From JBLHKE01 sp047619485 (GTDB lineage: Bacteria; Verrucomicrobiota; Verrucomicrobiia; Verrucomicrobiales; DEV007), in assembly GCA_047619485.1 (NCBI GenBank), contig JBLHKE010000002.1, forward strand, positions 1 to 43,141: a stretch of DNA of 43,141 nucleotides, in the 5' to 3' direction. The position numbers were made by a program, and so were the translations under genes. Shown in pieces: positions 31,980 through 40,364 of this stretch (position 1 is the stretch's first letter; each line of letters begins with the position of its first letter). The notes under the pieces were generated by a model. It did no database searches and had not been told where the DNA came from. It saw only the letters and a list, made by a program, of their open reading frames with translations.

Positions 31980-33419
31980 ATGAAAACAAATCTAAGGAAC
32001 AAAGTGGCGGGATTCTCATCGGTGGAGCTCCTAGTGGTGGTTGCGGCAATCGCGGTGATCGCGGGAATCGCATTCGGTCTGGTGTCCAACATTCGTAGTG
32101 ACGTCAAAGCAGCCAAGCTGCGCAGCGACGTGGAATCTCTGAACACGGCGGTTCTGGTCTATCGGGGCAACGGTGGTTCGATGGACGGGGTGACGACGGT
32201 AGGGGGTGTGCTCGCAAAATTGAAGACTCGGGCAGCTTCGGGCAATCTGGTCGGCCTTAAAGGGTCGATGGCTGATCCTAGGCTTGAGGCTGAGATGCTT
32301 GAGGTCGCCGACGAAGCGATCGATACACCGCGTGCCCTCTGGAACCCGCGCACGCTGCGTTTTGAGTTTGCTACAGCGGGTGCTGGAGGTGCAAAGGCAT
32401 TCTACTTGAATGAGGATGAGGCGGGCAAGGACGTGCGCGAAGAGGCTCGGGAGACAGCTTTGGCCTACGGAGAGATGACCAACTGGGTGTGGGACTACGC
32501 GGACACGAGCATCGAGACTCGTCGTGGTGTCGGTGGCTACGAGACCGATAGCCGCAGCCACGGCGGCTACACTTCGGTGACTGCGGCTTCTACAACGCGC
32601 CTGAGCGCTCCGATCGTGTCGAAGCTTGGCGGTCTCTACAGCTACTACGACTTCGATCTTGAGGTCGAGCTGGCCGACACCAATCCGGCTGGTGTGGCGA
32701 CGATCTTCTATTCGCTCAATGGTGCCTTCTGGCACATCTACGACGGTGGTTCTGTGCTGGTTGGTGCCAATCAGACCTTGACGGCCTATGCGGTCTCAGC
32801 CGACGCTGTGACTTACTCGGACAGCGAATTCTGCTCCGAGCACTACGGCTCGACTTTCATCATCTCGGGCAGCGCCGGTGGTGATTTCCTCAATCCTGAG
32901 GGACCCTCTGGGATGGTGACCAACTTAAGCAGCGGGCAGAGCGGGAGCTTCTTCAGTTTCGGAACCGCTGTGGAGACGTCGGATCCGAGCTGGTTGCTGT
33001 TCAACGGTGCGTCGTTCGCTGATGTGAGCGCCGAAGAGAGCTTCCTGCTGGGCCGCATCGACTACTACAACGGGACGATCTTAAGTGGAACACAGGCGAA
33101 CGCCGTCGGGCTCTCGATCGATCTTGGATTCGATGGTGGCGAATACTCGATCGAGTTCGATTTCGAACTGGGGTTGATCAGCACCGCGAACTTGGCCGAG
33201 AACACGGATGAGCAGAGCGCCGATTACGTCAAGCTTGGCAATCTTTACTCCGATGTGCCGGTCGAGCTAGGTGGTGTCTCCTACAACCTCATCCTCGAAT
33301 TTGGAGAGACCACGACAGGTGGCTTCTCCAGCATCGATGAGTTCCACGTGGTCGAGGGGAAGGCCGCGTCGGGCGACCTCTACGGGCGCCTCGTTAAGGC
33401 GACCGACGCGGAGGGCTAG
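31980..33419 (+). CDS. Large pseudopilin-like secreted protein with chitobiase-C-like segment
   Basis: From the ATG at 31980 the product has 479 residues; a TTG start 18 nt upstream is less likely. The N-terminus carries a type IV prepilin signal: MKTNLRNKVAG, then FSSVELLVVVAAIAVIAG, with Gly before the cleavage site and Glu at +5 of the mature protein. It would be processed by a PilD/GspO-type peptidase. The mature part is far larger than ordinary pseudopilins and contains a TIFYSLNGAFWHIYDGGSVLVGANQ segment resembling the C-terminal chitobiase/hexosaminidase beta-sandwich. No pilus assembly genes are nearby. PVC bacteria encode many stand-alone proteins with this kind of N-terminus. The function is unknown; it could be a minor pilin or a surface protein. 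Confidence 0.78.
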   Translation: MKTNLRNKVAGFSSVELLVVVAAIAVIAGIAFGLVSNIRSDVKAAKLRSDVESLNTAVLVYRGNGGSMDGVTTVGGVLAKLKTRAASGNLVGLKGSMADPRLEAEMLEVADEAIDTPRALWNPRTLRFEFATAGAGGAKAFYLNEDEAGKDVREEARETALAYGEMTNWVWDYADTSIETRRGVGGYETDSRSHGGYTSVTAASTTRLSAPIVSKLGGLYSYYDFDLEVELADTNPAGVATIFYSLNGAFWHIYDGGSVLVGANQTLTAYAVSADAVTYSDSEFCSEHYGSTFIISGSAGGDFLNPEGPSGMVTNLSSGQSGSFFSFGTAVETSDPSWLLFNGASFADVSAEESFLLGRIDYYNGTILSGTQANAVGLSIDLGFDGGEYSIEFDFELGLISTANLAENTDEQSADYVKLGNLYSDVPVELGGVSYNLILEFGETTTGGFSSIDEFHVVEGKAASGDLYGRLVKATDAEG

Positions 33420-33445
33420 GCCGTATCCTTAACAAGCAACCCTAA

Positions 33446-33602
33446 GGGCTTGTCAGTAAATAACTCCTACAATCTGCTGGTTATTTTGGCCATCACCCGC
33501 GTTCGCTTCCAACTCAAATAGCCCGCTATAATCGCTGAAATCTGCCTTGGTGCTGGCTAAAATTCCTGCGCATCTTTGTATGACTTATTTCCTGACAACC
33601 CC
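33446..33602. mobile_element. 157-bp MITE, copy 1
   Basis: The left end GGGCTTGTCAGTAAATAA and the right end (reverse complement GGGGTTGTCAGGAAATAA) match at 16 of 18 positions. TAA flanks both sides (33443-33445 and 33603-33605), a 3-bp target duplication. It is identical to copy 2 (38366-38522) except for one base (C at 33566, T at 38486), and in the same orientation. It has no coding capacity. It lies between the convergent stops of the pseudopilin-like gene and yjbQ. GGG termini with a TNA duplication are the pattern of the IS1031 group of the IS5 family, so such a transposase elsewhere in the genome is the likely helper (inference). Confidence 0.88.
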
Positions 33603-33615
33603 TAAGAGGCGAGTT

Positions 33616-34035
33616 CTACTTTTCTCCCATCACTGTGACGACGATCTTGCGTGTGTGGGCTGCGCGGCGGTGCTCGAAGAGGAAGATGCCCTGCCAGGTG
33701 CCGAGCGTCATTCTGCCGTCCTCGATCGGGACGATTTCCGACGGTCCGGTGAGGACGGTGCGGATATGGCTGGGCATGTCATCGGCTCCTTCGTAGGTGT
33801 GGATGAAGTAGGGGCTGTCCTCCGGCACCGCTTGTTCGAAGTAGGCGTGCAGGTCGGTGCGCGCTGACGGGTCGGCGTTCTCCATGATGACCAGGCTGCA
33901 GCTGGTGTGCTGGGTGAAGATCGTCACGGTGCCGGCCAAAATCCTGCTGTCGTGGACGATGCGTGCCACGTGATCGGTGATCTCGTAGGTGTGCTTGCCG
34001 TTGGTGCGTTGTTGAAAGTGTTCGGTGTGAACCAT
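33616..34035 (-). CDS. yjbQ: YjbQ family protein (UPF0047)
   Basis: The start chosen is the ATG at 34035 (139 residues, the usual size); the longer frame starts at a TTG. Conserved features include FTQHTSCSLVIMENADPS, the HTYEGADDMPSHIR segment with likely metal-binding His residues, and GTWQGIFLFEHR near the C-terminus. The family is small and cytoplasmic; E. coli YjbQ has weak thiamine-phosphate synthase activity that can replace ThiE, hence the database name secondary thiamine-phosphate synthase. The physiological role is unsettled. It is divergent from the hypothetical gene starting at 34120, with a 16-bp palindrome between them. Confidence 0.9.
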   Translation of the reverse strand: MVHTEHFQQRTNGKHTYEITDHVARIVHDSRILAGTVTIFTQHTSCSLVIMENADPSARTDLHAYFEQAVPEDSPYFIHTYEGADDMPSHIRTVLTGPSEIVPIEDGRMTLGTWQGIFLFEHRRAAHTRKIVVTVMGEK

Positions 34036-34051
34036 CTGGGATGATAGTGGG

Positions 34052-34067
34052 TGCAGTCGCGACTGCA
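34052..34067. promoter_or_regulatory. 16-bp perfect palindrome between divergent genes
   Basis: TGCAGTCGCGACTGCA is its own reverse complement. It lies 17 bp upstream of yjbQ and 53 bp upstream of the divergent gene. A symmetric site in a divergent promoter could be an operator for a dimeric regulator. It could also be a REP-type repeat; I see no second copy in the window. Confidence 0.45.
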
Positions 34068-34119
34068 AAAGGATCAGTTCGCAAATCGTCTCTGCTTTGC
34101 TAGGTTTCGGAAGTTAATC

Positions 34120-35211
34120 ATGAGCACGAAGACCCAGAGATTCCTCTTTTTAGCCGGCGCGCTTCTGGCGGTCTTGGTGACCGCGTCGATCCTCCTCAAG
34201 CGAGGGGAGGGCGGGGCTGGCGACGAGCCTGATGAAGGTGGCGCTGGAAAAAGGATCACGGCGATCAAGCCGGGCTCGACGCTGCCGAGGCCAGAGCCAG
34301 CGGGTGGCTCGCTTGTCACGCCTTCACCGGTCAATGCGCGTACGCTTTTGGGCGGCAAGGCGATGTTGGAAGTGACGCCTGAAGAGGTCGATCGTATTCT
34401 CGATGAGAGTGGTCGCTCGGCGGGCAATCTCATCGCGGCGCAAGCGATCCTCGGCGACTACCTATACCTGCGCGAGGCTGCTGAGAAGGAGCCTGACAAC
34501 CCAGAGGTGCATTACTGGATCTTGGCGAATCGAGTGGTCCCCGAGGAGCGCCGCGAGTATCTTAAGAAATTCAAGGAGTCGGATCCTGACAACGCGCTGG
34601 GAAACTACCTTGCGGCGGAGGAGGCGTTCCGGTCGCAGGATATTGAAGGGGGCATTGCCGAGCTGCGAGCCGCTGCCGAGAAAGGCTACCGTGACTACAG
34701 CGACAACTTGCAGGATGATGTGCGGCAGCTCTATGCCGCGAGTGGCAAATTTGATGATGAAGCGATCCGTAACGGGAGCTCCCGGGCGACCGCGATGCCA
34801 CACGTCGATCAGATCCAGAGTTTGTCGCAGCGCCTGATCGAGGGCTACCAGCGCTTGCAAGCAGACGAGAGACCCGAAGAGGCCGCGGAGTTGGTCGAGT
34901 TGGGGATCGGGATGCTGGAGACCGTCGCCGGGAATAGCGGAGCGGACGCGATCGGTTCGCGCACGATGATGTTGTTCATGCAAGAGCAACTGCTAACCGC
35001 CGCTGGCGATCCGGGTGGGGATCTGGATGGTCTTACCACCGAGCGCGAGAGGGTTGCTCGGCTCGGCGAGAGCGTGAAGCAGATCTTCGGCCACGAGGGT
35101 CTGCTGGATGCTGCGCAGCTGGACGGCTATGCGGAACGCCTGCATGATCAGGGCGAGGTGGGGGCTGCCGAGTGGCTCGTCGAGCAGGTCGGAGAGCTGC
35201 CGCAAGAATAG
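34120..35211 (+). CDS. Membrane-anchored helical protein of unknown function
   Basis: From the ATG at 34120 the product has 363 residues; the open frame reaches 34051 without support. A single N-terminal membrane helix (about residues 7-24, FLFLAGALLAVLVTASILL) is followed by a low-complexity linker (EGGAGDEPDEGGAGKR) and a mostly helical periplasmic region. The segments ILGDYLYLREAAEKEPDNPEVHYWILANRVVPEERREYLKKF and NALGNYLAAEEAFRSQDIEGGIAELRAA resemble degenerate TPR helices, suggesting a protein-binding scaffold. I recognise no specific family. It is followed by the antiporter gene in the same direction after 60 bp. Confidence 0.68.
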   Translation: MSTKTQRFLFLAGALLAVLVTASILLKRGEGGAGDEPDEGGAGKRITAIKPGSTLPRPEPAGGSLVTPSPVNARTLLGGKAMLEVTPEEVDRILDESGRSAGNLIAAQAILGDYLYLREAAEKEPDNPEVHYWILANRVVPEERREYLKKFKESDPDNALGNYLAAEEAFRSQDIEGGIAELRAAAEKGYRDYSDNLQDDVRQLYAASGKFDDEAIRNGSSRATAMPHVDQIQSLSQRLIEGYQRLQADERPEEAAELVELGIGMLETVAGNSGADAIGSRTMMLFMQEQLLTAAGDPGGDLDGLTTERERVARLGESVKQIFGHEGLLDAAQLDGYAERLHDQGEVGAAEWLVEQVGELPQE

Positions 35212-35271
35212 ATCCATTCAAGTTGCGCCACCGGATGGAGTGGGAGAGGGTTGCGCGCTTATCCCTCTCAC

Positions 35272-36255
35272 ATGGACTGGTTTTTTCATATATCCCTCTT
35301 GGTTCTCGGCCTTGTCGCGCTTTATTTCGGTGCTGAGTGGCTGGTTCGCGGGAGTTCTCAACTCGCATTGAAGTTCGGTCTCTCGCCGCTGGTGGTCGGT
35401 TTGACGGTCGTAGCGATGGGCACCAGTGCGCCGGAGTTGTTCGTCTCGATGGGATTCAACCTGCGCGGGATTCCAGATGCGGCGGTCGGCAATGTCGTAG
35501 GCTCTAACATTTGCAACATCGCCCTAATCCTCGGCGTCAGCGCCTTGCTGCGCCCGCTGCTGATAGAGAGGCAGATCGTGAGGCGTGAGATGCCGATCCT
35601 GATCGGCGCGTCGATTGTGCTGATCGCGATGCTCTGGGATGGGGCGATCGAGCAGTGGGAGGGAGGGCTGCTGACGCTCGGTATTATTGTCTATGTCGTG
35701 ACGAGCCTACGACTCGCCCGATCGGTGAAACAGAACGTGAAGGATGAGTTCGAGGAGAGCATGGCCGACTTAGACCCAGAGCAGGCCGCGAAAGGTAATC
35801 CCTTGGTCTTTACGCTGCTGATCCTCATCGGTCTCGTGGGTCTTGTTTTGGGTTCGCACATGTTGCAGACGGGGGCGGTGTTCATCGCGCGGGCTTTCCA
35901 TGTCAGCGATGCGATCATCGGACTCACTCTATTGGCTTTCGGCACCTCGCTCCCCGAACTCGCGACCTCCATCGTCGCCTGTTTGAAAAATCAGGGCGAT
36001 ATTGTCGCGGGAAATGCAGTCGGCTCGTCGATCTTCAATATCTTCGCGATCCTCGGGATCACCGCGCTCGTCAAGCGCATGCCAATCACTGCCATCGCGC
36101 CGACTGATCTCGGCGTGATGTTGTTGGTGACACTGTTAGCCGTACCGCTGATGATGACCCGCGGGCGACTCGGGCGTGTGGAGGGCGTCATCTTGCTGAG
36201 CGGCTACATCGCCTACACCGCCTCGTTGGCGATGCGCGGTGCCGTGGGGGGCTAA
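35272..36255 (+). CDS. Ca/Na antiporter of the CaCA family (YrbG-like)
   Basis: The start chosen is the ATG at 35272 (327 residues), since the longer frame begins with a TTG. The product has about ten membrane helices with the two inverted CaCA alpha-repeats: GLTVVAMGTSAPELFVSM with VGNVVGSNICNIALILG in the first half and GLTLLAFGTSLPELATSIVA with AVGSSIFNIFAILG in the second. The acidic residues in GTSxPEL are the expected ion-binding glutamates. The family exchanges Na+ or K+ for Ca2+ at the inner membrane. Its length is normal for YrbG. Confidence 0.92.
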   Translation: MDWFFHISLLVLGLVALYFGAEWLVRGSSQLALKFGLSPLVVGLTVVAMGTSAPELFVSMGFNLRGIPDAAVGNVVGSNICNIALILGVSALLRPLLIERQIVRREMPILIGASIVLIAMLWDGAIEQWEGGLLTLGIIVYVVTSLRLARSVKQNVKDEFEESMADLDPEQAAKGNPLVFTLLILIGLVGLVLGSHMLQTGAVFIARAFHVSDAIIGLTLLAFGTSLPELATSIVACLKNQGDIVAGNAVGSSIFNIFAILGITALVKRMPITAIAPTDLGVMLLVTLLAVPLMMTRGRLGRVEGVILLSGYIAYTASLAMRGAVGG

Positions 36256-36298
36256 TGCCGAAGCCTTGATTTGGAGCTTGTTCGCGTTAGCTTAAAGC

Positions 36299-37144
36299 AT
36301 GTTGCGCAGCGTGATTTTCCGGAGCCTGATTGTAATCCTTGTCCTGCTGCTGGCCGTTGCTGGGATGCTCTACCTCGTGCAGGACGGCATGATCTACCAC
36401 CCGCGTCCATACAGTAAGAATGACCTACGCGAGATCGAGGTGGCAGGCTTGGATCGGCTCGATTTCGAAACTGGGGAGGGGGAGCAGGTCGCTTTCTATC
36501 GGGCGCCTTCGACTGGGGCTGCTGCGCAGCGAGTTTGGCTGGTGTTCGGTGGCAACGGCGGGCGTGCTGCGGACTACCGGAATTTGGCTTCGGATGTGAA
36601 CGACGGCTACCTGTTCGTCGACTATCCCAGCTACGGGCTCTGTGATGGCGATCCCAGCCCGGCCAGCATCGACCAATCAGTGGATGGCGCCTTGGCTGCG
36701 CTCGGTGTGAAGCTCTCTGTTAGCGTCGAAGCGTTGAGCGAAAAACTCTGTGTCGTCGGCCATTCGATTGGCGCGGCGGTCGGTCTGCGCGCTGCTGTCA
36801 TTCACGAGGTCGACCGGGTGGTCATCATGGCGCCGTTTACCACCATGAAAGAAATAGCGGCTGGGAGGGTCGGAAATCTCTTTTCAAACGTCTTGCGGCA
36901 CCGCTTCGACAACCTGTCGACATTGGAACAACTGAAAGAGGCGAATCCGGCGGCGCGCGTGACGATTTTAACTGGCAACGATGACTGGCATATCCCACCC
37001 GAAATGAGCCAGCGGCTGGCGAAGCAGTTTCCCGAAATGGTGGAACTGCAGCTGCTCAATGGGGTCGGTCACAACGACATCTTGAACGACGCGCTGCTCC
37101 AAGTCCTGGAGGCTATGACGCCGCTAAATCCGAGCGAAAAATAG
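36299..37144 (+). CDS. Alpha/beta hydrolase, membrane-anchored
   Basis: The 281-residue product has an N-terminal hydrophobic helix (IVILVLLLAVAGMLYLV) that should anchor it in the inner membrane or direct export. The hydrolase fold follows, with an oxyanion segment FGGNGGRAADY, nucleophile elbow GHSIGAAVG (Ser156), a likely acid in TGNDDWHIPP (Asp228 or Asp229) and the catalytic His258 in GVGHND. The layout resembles the Bem46/YfhR group, whose natural substrates are not known. It is downstream of the antiporter gene by 43 bp in the same direction; a functional link is not evident. Confidence 0.87.
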   Translation: MLRSVIFRSLIVILVLLLAVAGMLYLVQDGMIYHPRPYSKNDLREIEVAGLDRLDFETGEGEQVAFYRAPSTGAAAQRVWLVFGGNGGRAADYRNLASDVNDGYLFVDYPSYGLCDGDPSPASIDQSVDGALAALGVKLSVSVEALSEKLCVVGHSIGAAVGLRAAVIHEVDRVVIMAPFTTMKEIAAGRVGNLFSNVLRHRFDNLSTLEQLKEANPAARVTILTGNDDWHIPPEMSQRLAKQFPEMVELQLLNGVGHNDILNDALLQVLEAMTPLNPSEK

Positions 37145-37154
37145 TTAATTTATC

Positions 37155-37183
37155 TTGACTACTAGGAATTCCGTAAGTACTAG
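37155..37183 (+). promoter_or_regulatory. Candidate sigma-70-type promoter of the OmpA-like lipoprotein gene
   Basis: TTGACT (37155-37160) and TACTAG (37178-37183) are separated by exactly 17 bp, near the housekeeping consensus. A palindromic TTACCGGTAA follows at 37197-37206, just before the start codon at 37210. Verrucomicrobial promoters are poorly characterised, so this rests on general bacterial consensus. Confidence 0.45.
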
Positions 37184-37209
37184 TTTGGCTGTAATTTACC
37201 GGTAAAACT

Positions 37210-37773
37210 ATGAAATTGAAGTCCTTCGCTCTCTCGACCTTTTTCGCGATCACCGTCTGTTTTTCGGCATCGTGCACAAAGAAAAATCCCAATGGCTCCG
37301 ACAGCGATTTCGCAGGGGACGGCTACGGCGAGGGCAGCGCGTATGGTGACGGTGGCGCGAATGGTGGCGGAGCCGGTAGTTATAGCGATTTCAGCAACGG
37401 GAAGCTCCCGAGCCGAGACGAACGCTTCAACTATTTCAATTCTGCGACCGGGCAGTTCGAACCAGTGCTTTTTGGCTTCGATAGCTTCCTGATCAGCAAC
37501 CAAGAGATGCGTAAAATCGACGCAGTCGCCTCCTATATCCAGAAGAAGGGGGGCGAGGTGCTCGTAGCGGGCTTTACTGACTCGATCGGCACCGAGGAAT
37601 ACAATCGCGGCTTGGGCGACCGCCGTGCGCATGCGGTGAGTCAGGCTCTCTCGCAGCGTGGTGTTTCGCGCGGCAAGATCCAAACGGTCAGTTTCGGCGA
37701 GGAGATGCTAGCGGAACCGTCTAGCCCGACCTCTTCGCGCAACCGGCGCGTCGAATTCGGGATCGTCCGTTAG
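37210..37773 (+). CDS. OmpA-family (Pal-like) lipoprotein
   Basis: The 187-residue product has a lipoprotein-type signal peptide ending at Cys22 (CFSASC; the -3 residue is Ser, so the lipobox is not ideal). A glycine-rich linker (about 38-60, DGYGEGSAYGDGGANGGG) leads to a C-terminal OmpA domain: VLFGFDSFLISNQEMRKI, VAGFTDSIGTEEYNRGLGDRRAHAV and SSRNRRVEFGIV, with the peptidoglycan-contacting Asp and Arg. Pal proteins tether the outer membrane to peptidoglycan and work with the Tol system. No tol genes are in view. Confidence 0.9.
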   Translation: MKLKSFALSTFFAITVCFSASCTKKNPNGSDSDFAGDGYGEGSAYGDGGANGGGAGSYSDFSNGKLPSRDERFNYFNSATGQFEPVLFGFDSFLISNQEMRKIDAVASYIQKKGGEVLVAGFTDSIGTEEYNRGLGDRRAHAVSQALSQRGVSRGKIQTVSFGEEMLAEPSSPTSSRNRRVEFGIVR

Positions 37774-37898
37774 ACCGCTAGGTTCTGCTCGATAAAAGGC
37801 GCTTGCCAAAGGAGGGGAGGTTGTTAGGGTTTCGCGCAATTGACCCCCGCCTGCACGCTCCCATGATCTCCGAATGTTGGAATCTGGGAGCCCCAACT

Positions 37899-38366
37899 AT
37901 GAACTTGGCGAACTTACTCACTGTCGATCAGATCATCCCGAGCATGCGCGCGACCCAGCATCGGGAATCGATCGTGGAACTCGTGGATCATCTCGTATCC
38001 AGCAAGCACCTCGAAGCTGATTGTCGTGACGAGGTCCTTGAGGCCCTCCAGGAGCGCGAGGAAAAGATCAGCACCGGGATCGGTTCCGGAGTTGCGATCC
38101 CGCACGCGTTTTCGAATCGCACCGAGGAGGTGATCGCCGTGTTCGGCCGTTCGGTCGAGGGCATCGATTTCGAAGCTCTCGACAATGCGCCAGTGCACAA
38201 CATCGTGCTTTTCGTCGTGCCGCAGAAGGAATACCACCTGCACTTGCGCACGCTCGCGGCGATCGCGAAGTTGTTTACTAATCGCGAGGTTCGTCAGCGC
38301 CTCGCTGATGCCGGTTCAAGCCGCGAAATTCACGAGATCTTCGCCTCGCGCCCAGCTCGAGCTTAG
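37899..38366 (+). CDS. ptsN: PTS EIIA-Ntr-like protein
   Basis: The start chosen is the ATG at 37899 (155 residues, the family size); the open frame runs upstream to a TTG at 37803 and an ATG at 37863 is possible. The active-site segment GIGSGVAIPHAF contains phospho-accepting His69, and later blocks (ALDNAPVHNIVLFVVPQKEYHLHLRTLAAIAKLF) match EIIA(fru)/PtsN. PtsN regulates potassium and nitrogen metabolism through its phosphorylation state rather than transporting sugar. The TAG stop codon overlaps the left end of a MITE: its T and A belong to the target duplication and its G is the first base of the element. Confidence 0.92.
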   Translation: MNLANLLTVDQIIPSMRATQHRESIVELVDHLVSSKHLEADCRDEVLEALQEREEKISTGIGSGVAIPHAFSNRTEEVIAVFGRSVEGIDFEALDNAPVHNIVLFVVPQKEYHLHLRTLAAIAKLFTNREVRQRLADAGSSREIHEIFASRPARA

Positions 38367-38522
38367 GGCTTGTCAGTAAATAACTCCTACAATCTGCTGG
38401 TTATTTTGGCCATCACCCGCGTTCGCTTCCAACTCAAATAGCCCGCTATAATCGCTGAAATCTGCCTTGGTGCTGGCTAAAATTCTTGCGCATCTTTGTA
38501 TGACTTATTTCCTGACAACCCC
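38366..38522. mobile_element. 157-bp MITE, copy 2
   Basis: This is the same element as 33446-33602, same orientation, with a single substitution (T at 38486). TTA flanks both sides (38363-38365 and 38523-38525). The left junction falls within the stop codon of ptsN. Because the base right of the target duplication is also G, removing the element would restore CTTAGTCC and the same TAG stop, so the reading frame was not altered. It now separates ptsN from argS. Confidence 0.88.
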
Positions 38523-38591
38523 TTAGTCCCTCTCTCGCCACCAGCGCTGAGGGAGAGACAAAGACTTCCCACCTTTCACGTCCCTTAAACC

Positions 38592-40364
38592 ATGTCCGAT
38601 TCGACACTTATCCCATTTCCACAACTGATCTCCACGGCGCTCAGTCAGGCCGTCGACCAACTCGGTGCGCCAGAAGGTTTCGTCGCCCAGGTCTCGCCGA
38701 CGGCTGATGCCAAGTTCGGCGACTACCAGACGAACGCCGCGATGATGCTCAAGAAGACGCTTGGGAAGAACCCGCGTGAGATCGCCACGCAGATCGTCGA
38801 ATTGATCGACGGTGGTGACCTGTTCGAGAAGCCGGACATCGCCGGCCCGGGCTTCATCAATTTCAAACTCAAGCCGAGCGCGTACTCGGAGCGGCTGCTG
38901 GCGCTGTTGGCAGATCCAAAGCTCGGAGTGCCGCAGGTTGAAAAGCCGAAGAAGATCGTCATCGACTTCAGCGCGCCGAACGTTGCCAAGCCGATGCACG
39001 TCGGGCACATCCGCAGCACGATCATCGGCGATTGCCTAGCGCGGATCGGGAAATTCCTCGGGCATGAGGTGATCAGCGACAACCATATTGGAGACTGGGG
39101 GACACAGTTCGGCATGATCCTCTACGGTTGGAAAAACCTGCTCGATGAGGCCGCGTTGGAAACCGAGCCGGTCGAGGAGCTGGTGCGTGTCTACAAGCAG
39201 GTGAATGCGATGCAGAAGGAGGACGATTCGTTGCGTGATGTCTGCAAGGCGGAGCTGGTCAAGTTGCAGGCAGGTGACGAGGAGAACCTCGCCATCTGGG
39301 AGCGGTGTGTCGAGATGTCGAAGACTGGGTTGAAGAAGATCTACGCGAAGTTGGACATCGAGTTTGATCACTGGCTCGGCGAGAGTTTTTATAACGATGC
39401 CCTCGCGCCGATCGTGGATGGGATGATCGAGAATGGCATCGCAAGGGAGAGCGATGGTGCGATCGCGGTGTTCTCTGATGGTTCCGTTGATCCAAAGGAC
39501 GACCCGTTCCTCTCGCAACGTGATGGCGAGTGGGGGGCGCAGCCGTTCCTTGTGCGCAAGGCAGACGGCGGATTTGGTTACGCGGCGAGTGATCTAGCGA
39601 CGATCGATCATCGTGCAAATGTATTCGGTGCGGACGAGGCTTGGTATGTGGTTGGATCGCCGCAGCAGCTGCATTTTGATCAACTATTTGCGACGGAGGC
39701 GCGCCGCGGTGGAACGATCGCCCTCGAGTTCATCCCGTTCGGCAGTATCCTCGGCAAGGATCGCAAAATGTTGCGGACGCGGGAAGGGGAGACGGTTCAG
39801 CTGGCGGATGTGCTCGCTGAGGCAGTGCAGCGGGCGGCGGCGATCGTCGATGAGAAGTCGGCGAATCTACCGGATGAGGAGCGTGCGGAAATCGCACGCC
39901 TGATCGGCGTTGGTTCGGTAAAATACTCGGAGCTCTCGCAGCACCGGATGACGGATTACATCTTTGACTGGGACACGATGTTGGCCTTGAAGGGCAACAC
40001 TGCACCTTACCTAATCAACGCCTATGTGCGTTCGAGGGCGATCTTCAGGAAGCTGGGGGAGAACGTCGAGGCGACGTTTGACCAACCGGTTGAAATCGTG
40101 GCTGAGGGCGAGCGTGCTCTGATCGCTAAACTGGCGCAGTTTGGTGAGGTGTTGCCGGATACTTTGAATGACTTTCGGCCGAATACGCTTGCCCAGTATC
40201 TCTATGACGTCGCTAGCCAGTATCACCGGTTCTGGGAGGCTTGTCCTGTGCTCACAAGCGAAGGGGTCACCCGACAGACGCGGATTGCTTTGTGCGAACT
40301 GACATCGAGGGTATTGCATACCGGGCTCGGCCTGATGGGCATCTCGGTTCCCGAGCGGATGTAG
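38592..40364 (+). CDS. argS: Arginyl-tRNA synthetase
   Basis: The 590-residue product has the N-terminal Arg-tRNA synthetase domain (FVAQVSPTADAKFGDYQTNAAM), then the class I Rossmann core with KPMHVGHIRSTIIGD carrying the HIGH motif as HVGH (about residues 135-138). DNHIGDWGTQFGMILYGW is diagnostic for ArgS. The KMSKS loop is replaced by the form GKDRKMLRTREGETVQL, as in many ArgS enzymes. The DALR anticodon-binding domain forms the C-terminus (YLYDVASQYHRFWEACPVL...GLMGISVPERM). It charges tRNA-Arg in the cytoplasm and is essential. Confidence 0.97.
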   Translation: MSDSTLIPFPQLISTALSQAVDQLGAPEGFVAQVSPTADAKFGDYQTNAAMMLKKTLGKNPREIATQIVELIDGGDLFEKPDIAGPGFINFKLKPSAYSERLLALLADPKLGVPQVEKPKKIVIDFSAPNVAKPMHVGHIRSTIIGDCLARIGKFLGHEVISDNHIGDWGTQFGMILYGWKNLLDEAALETEPVEELVRVYKQVNAMQKEDDSLRDVCKAELVKLQAGDEENLAIWERCVEMSKTGLKKIYAKLDIEFDHWLGESFYNDALAPIVDGMIENGIARESDGAIAVFSDGSVDPKDDPFLSQRDGEWGAQPFLVRKADGGFGYAASDLATIDHRANVFGADEAWYVVGSPQQLHFDQLFATEARRGGTIALEFIPFGSILGKDRKMLRTREGETVQLADVLAEAVQRAAAIVDEKSANLPDEERAEIARLIGVGSVKYSELSQHRMTDYIFDWDTMLALKGNTAPYLINAYVRSRAIFRKLGENVEATFDQPVEIVAEGERALIAKLAQFGEVLPDTLNDFRPNTLAQYLYDVASQYHRFWEACPVLTSEGVTRQTRIALCELTSRVLHTGLGLMGISVPERM

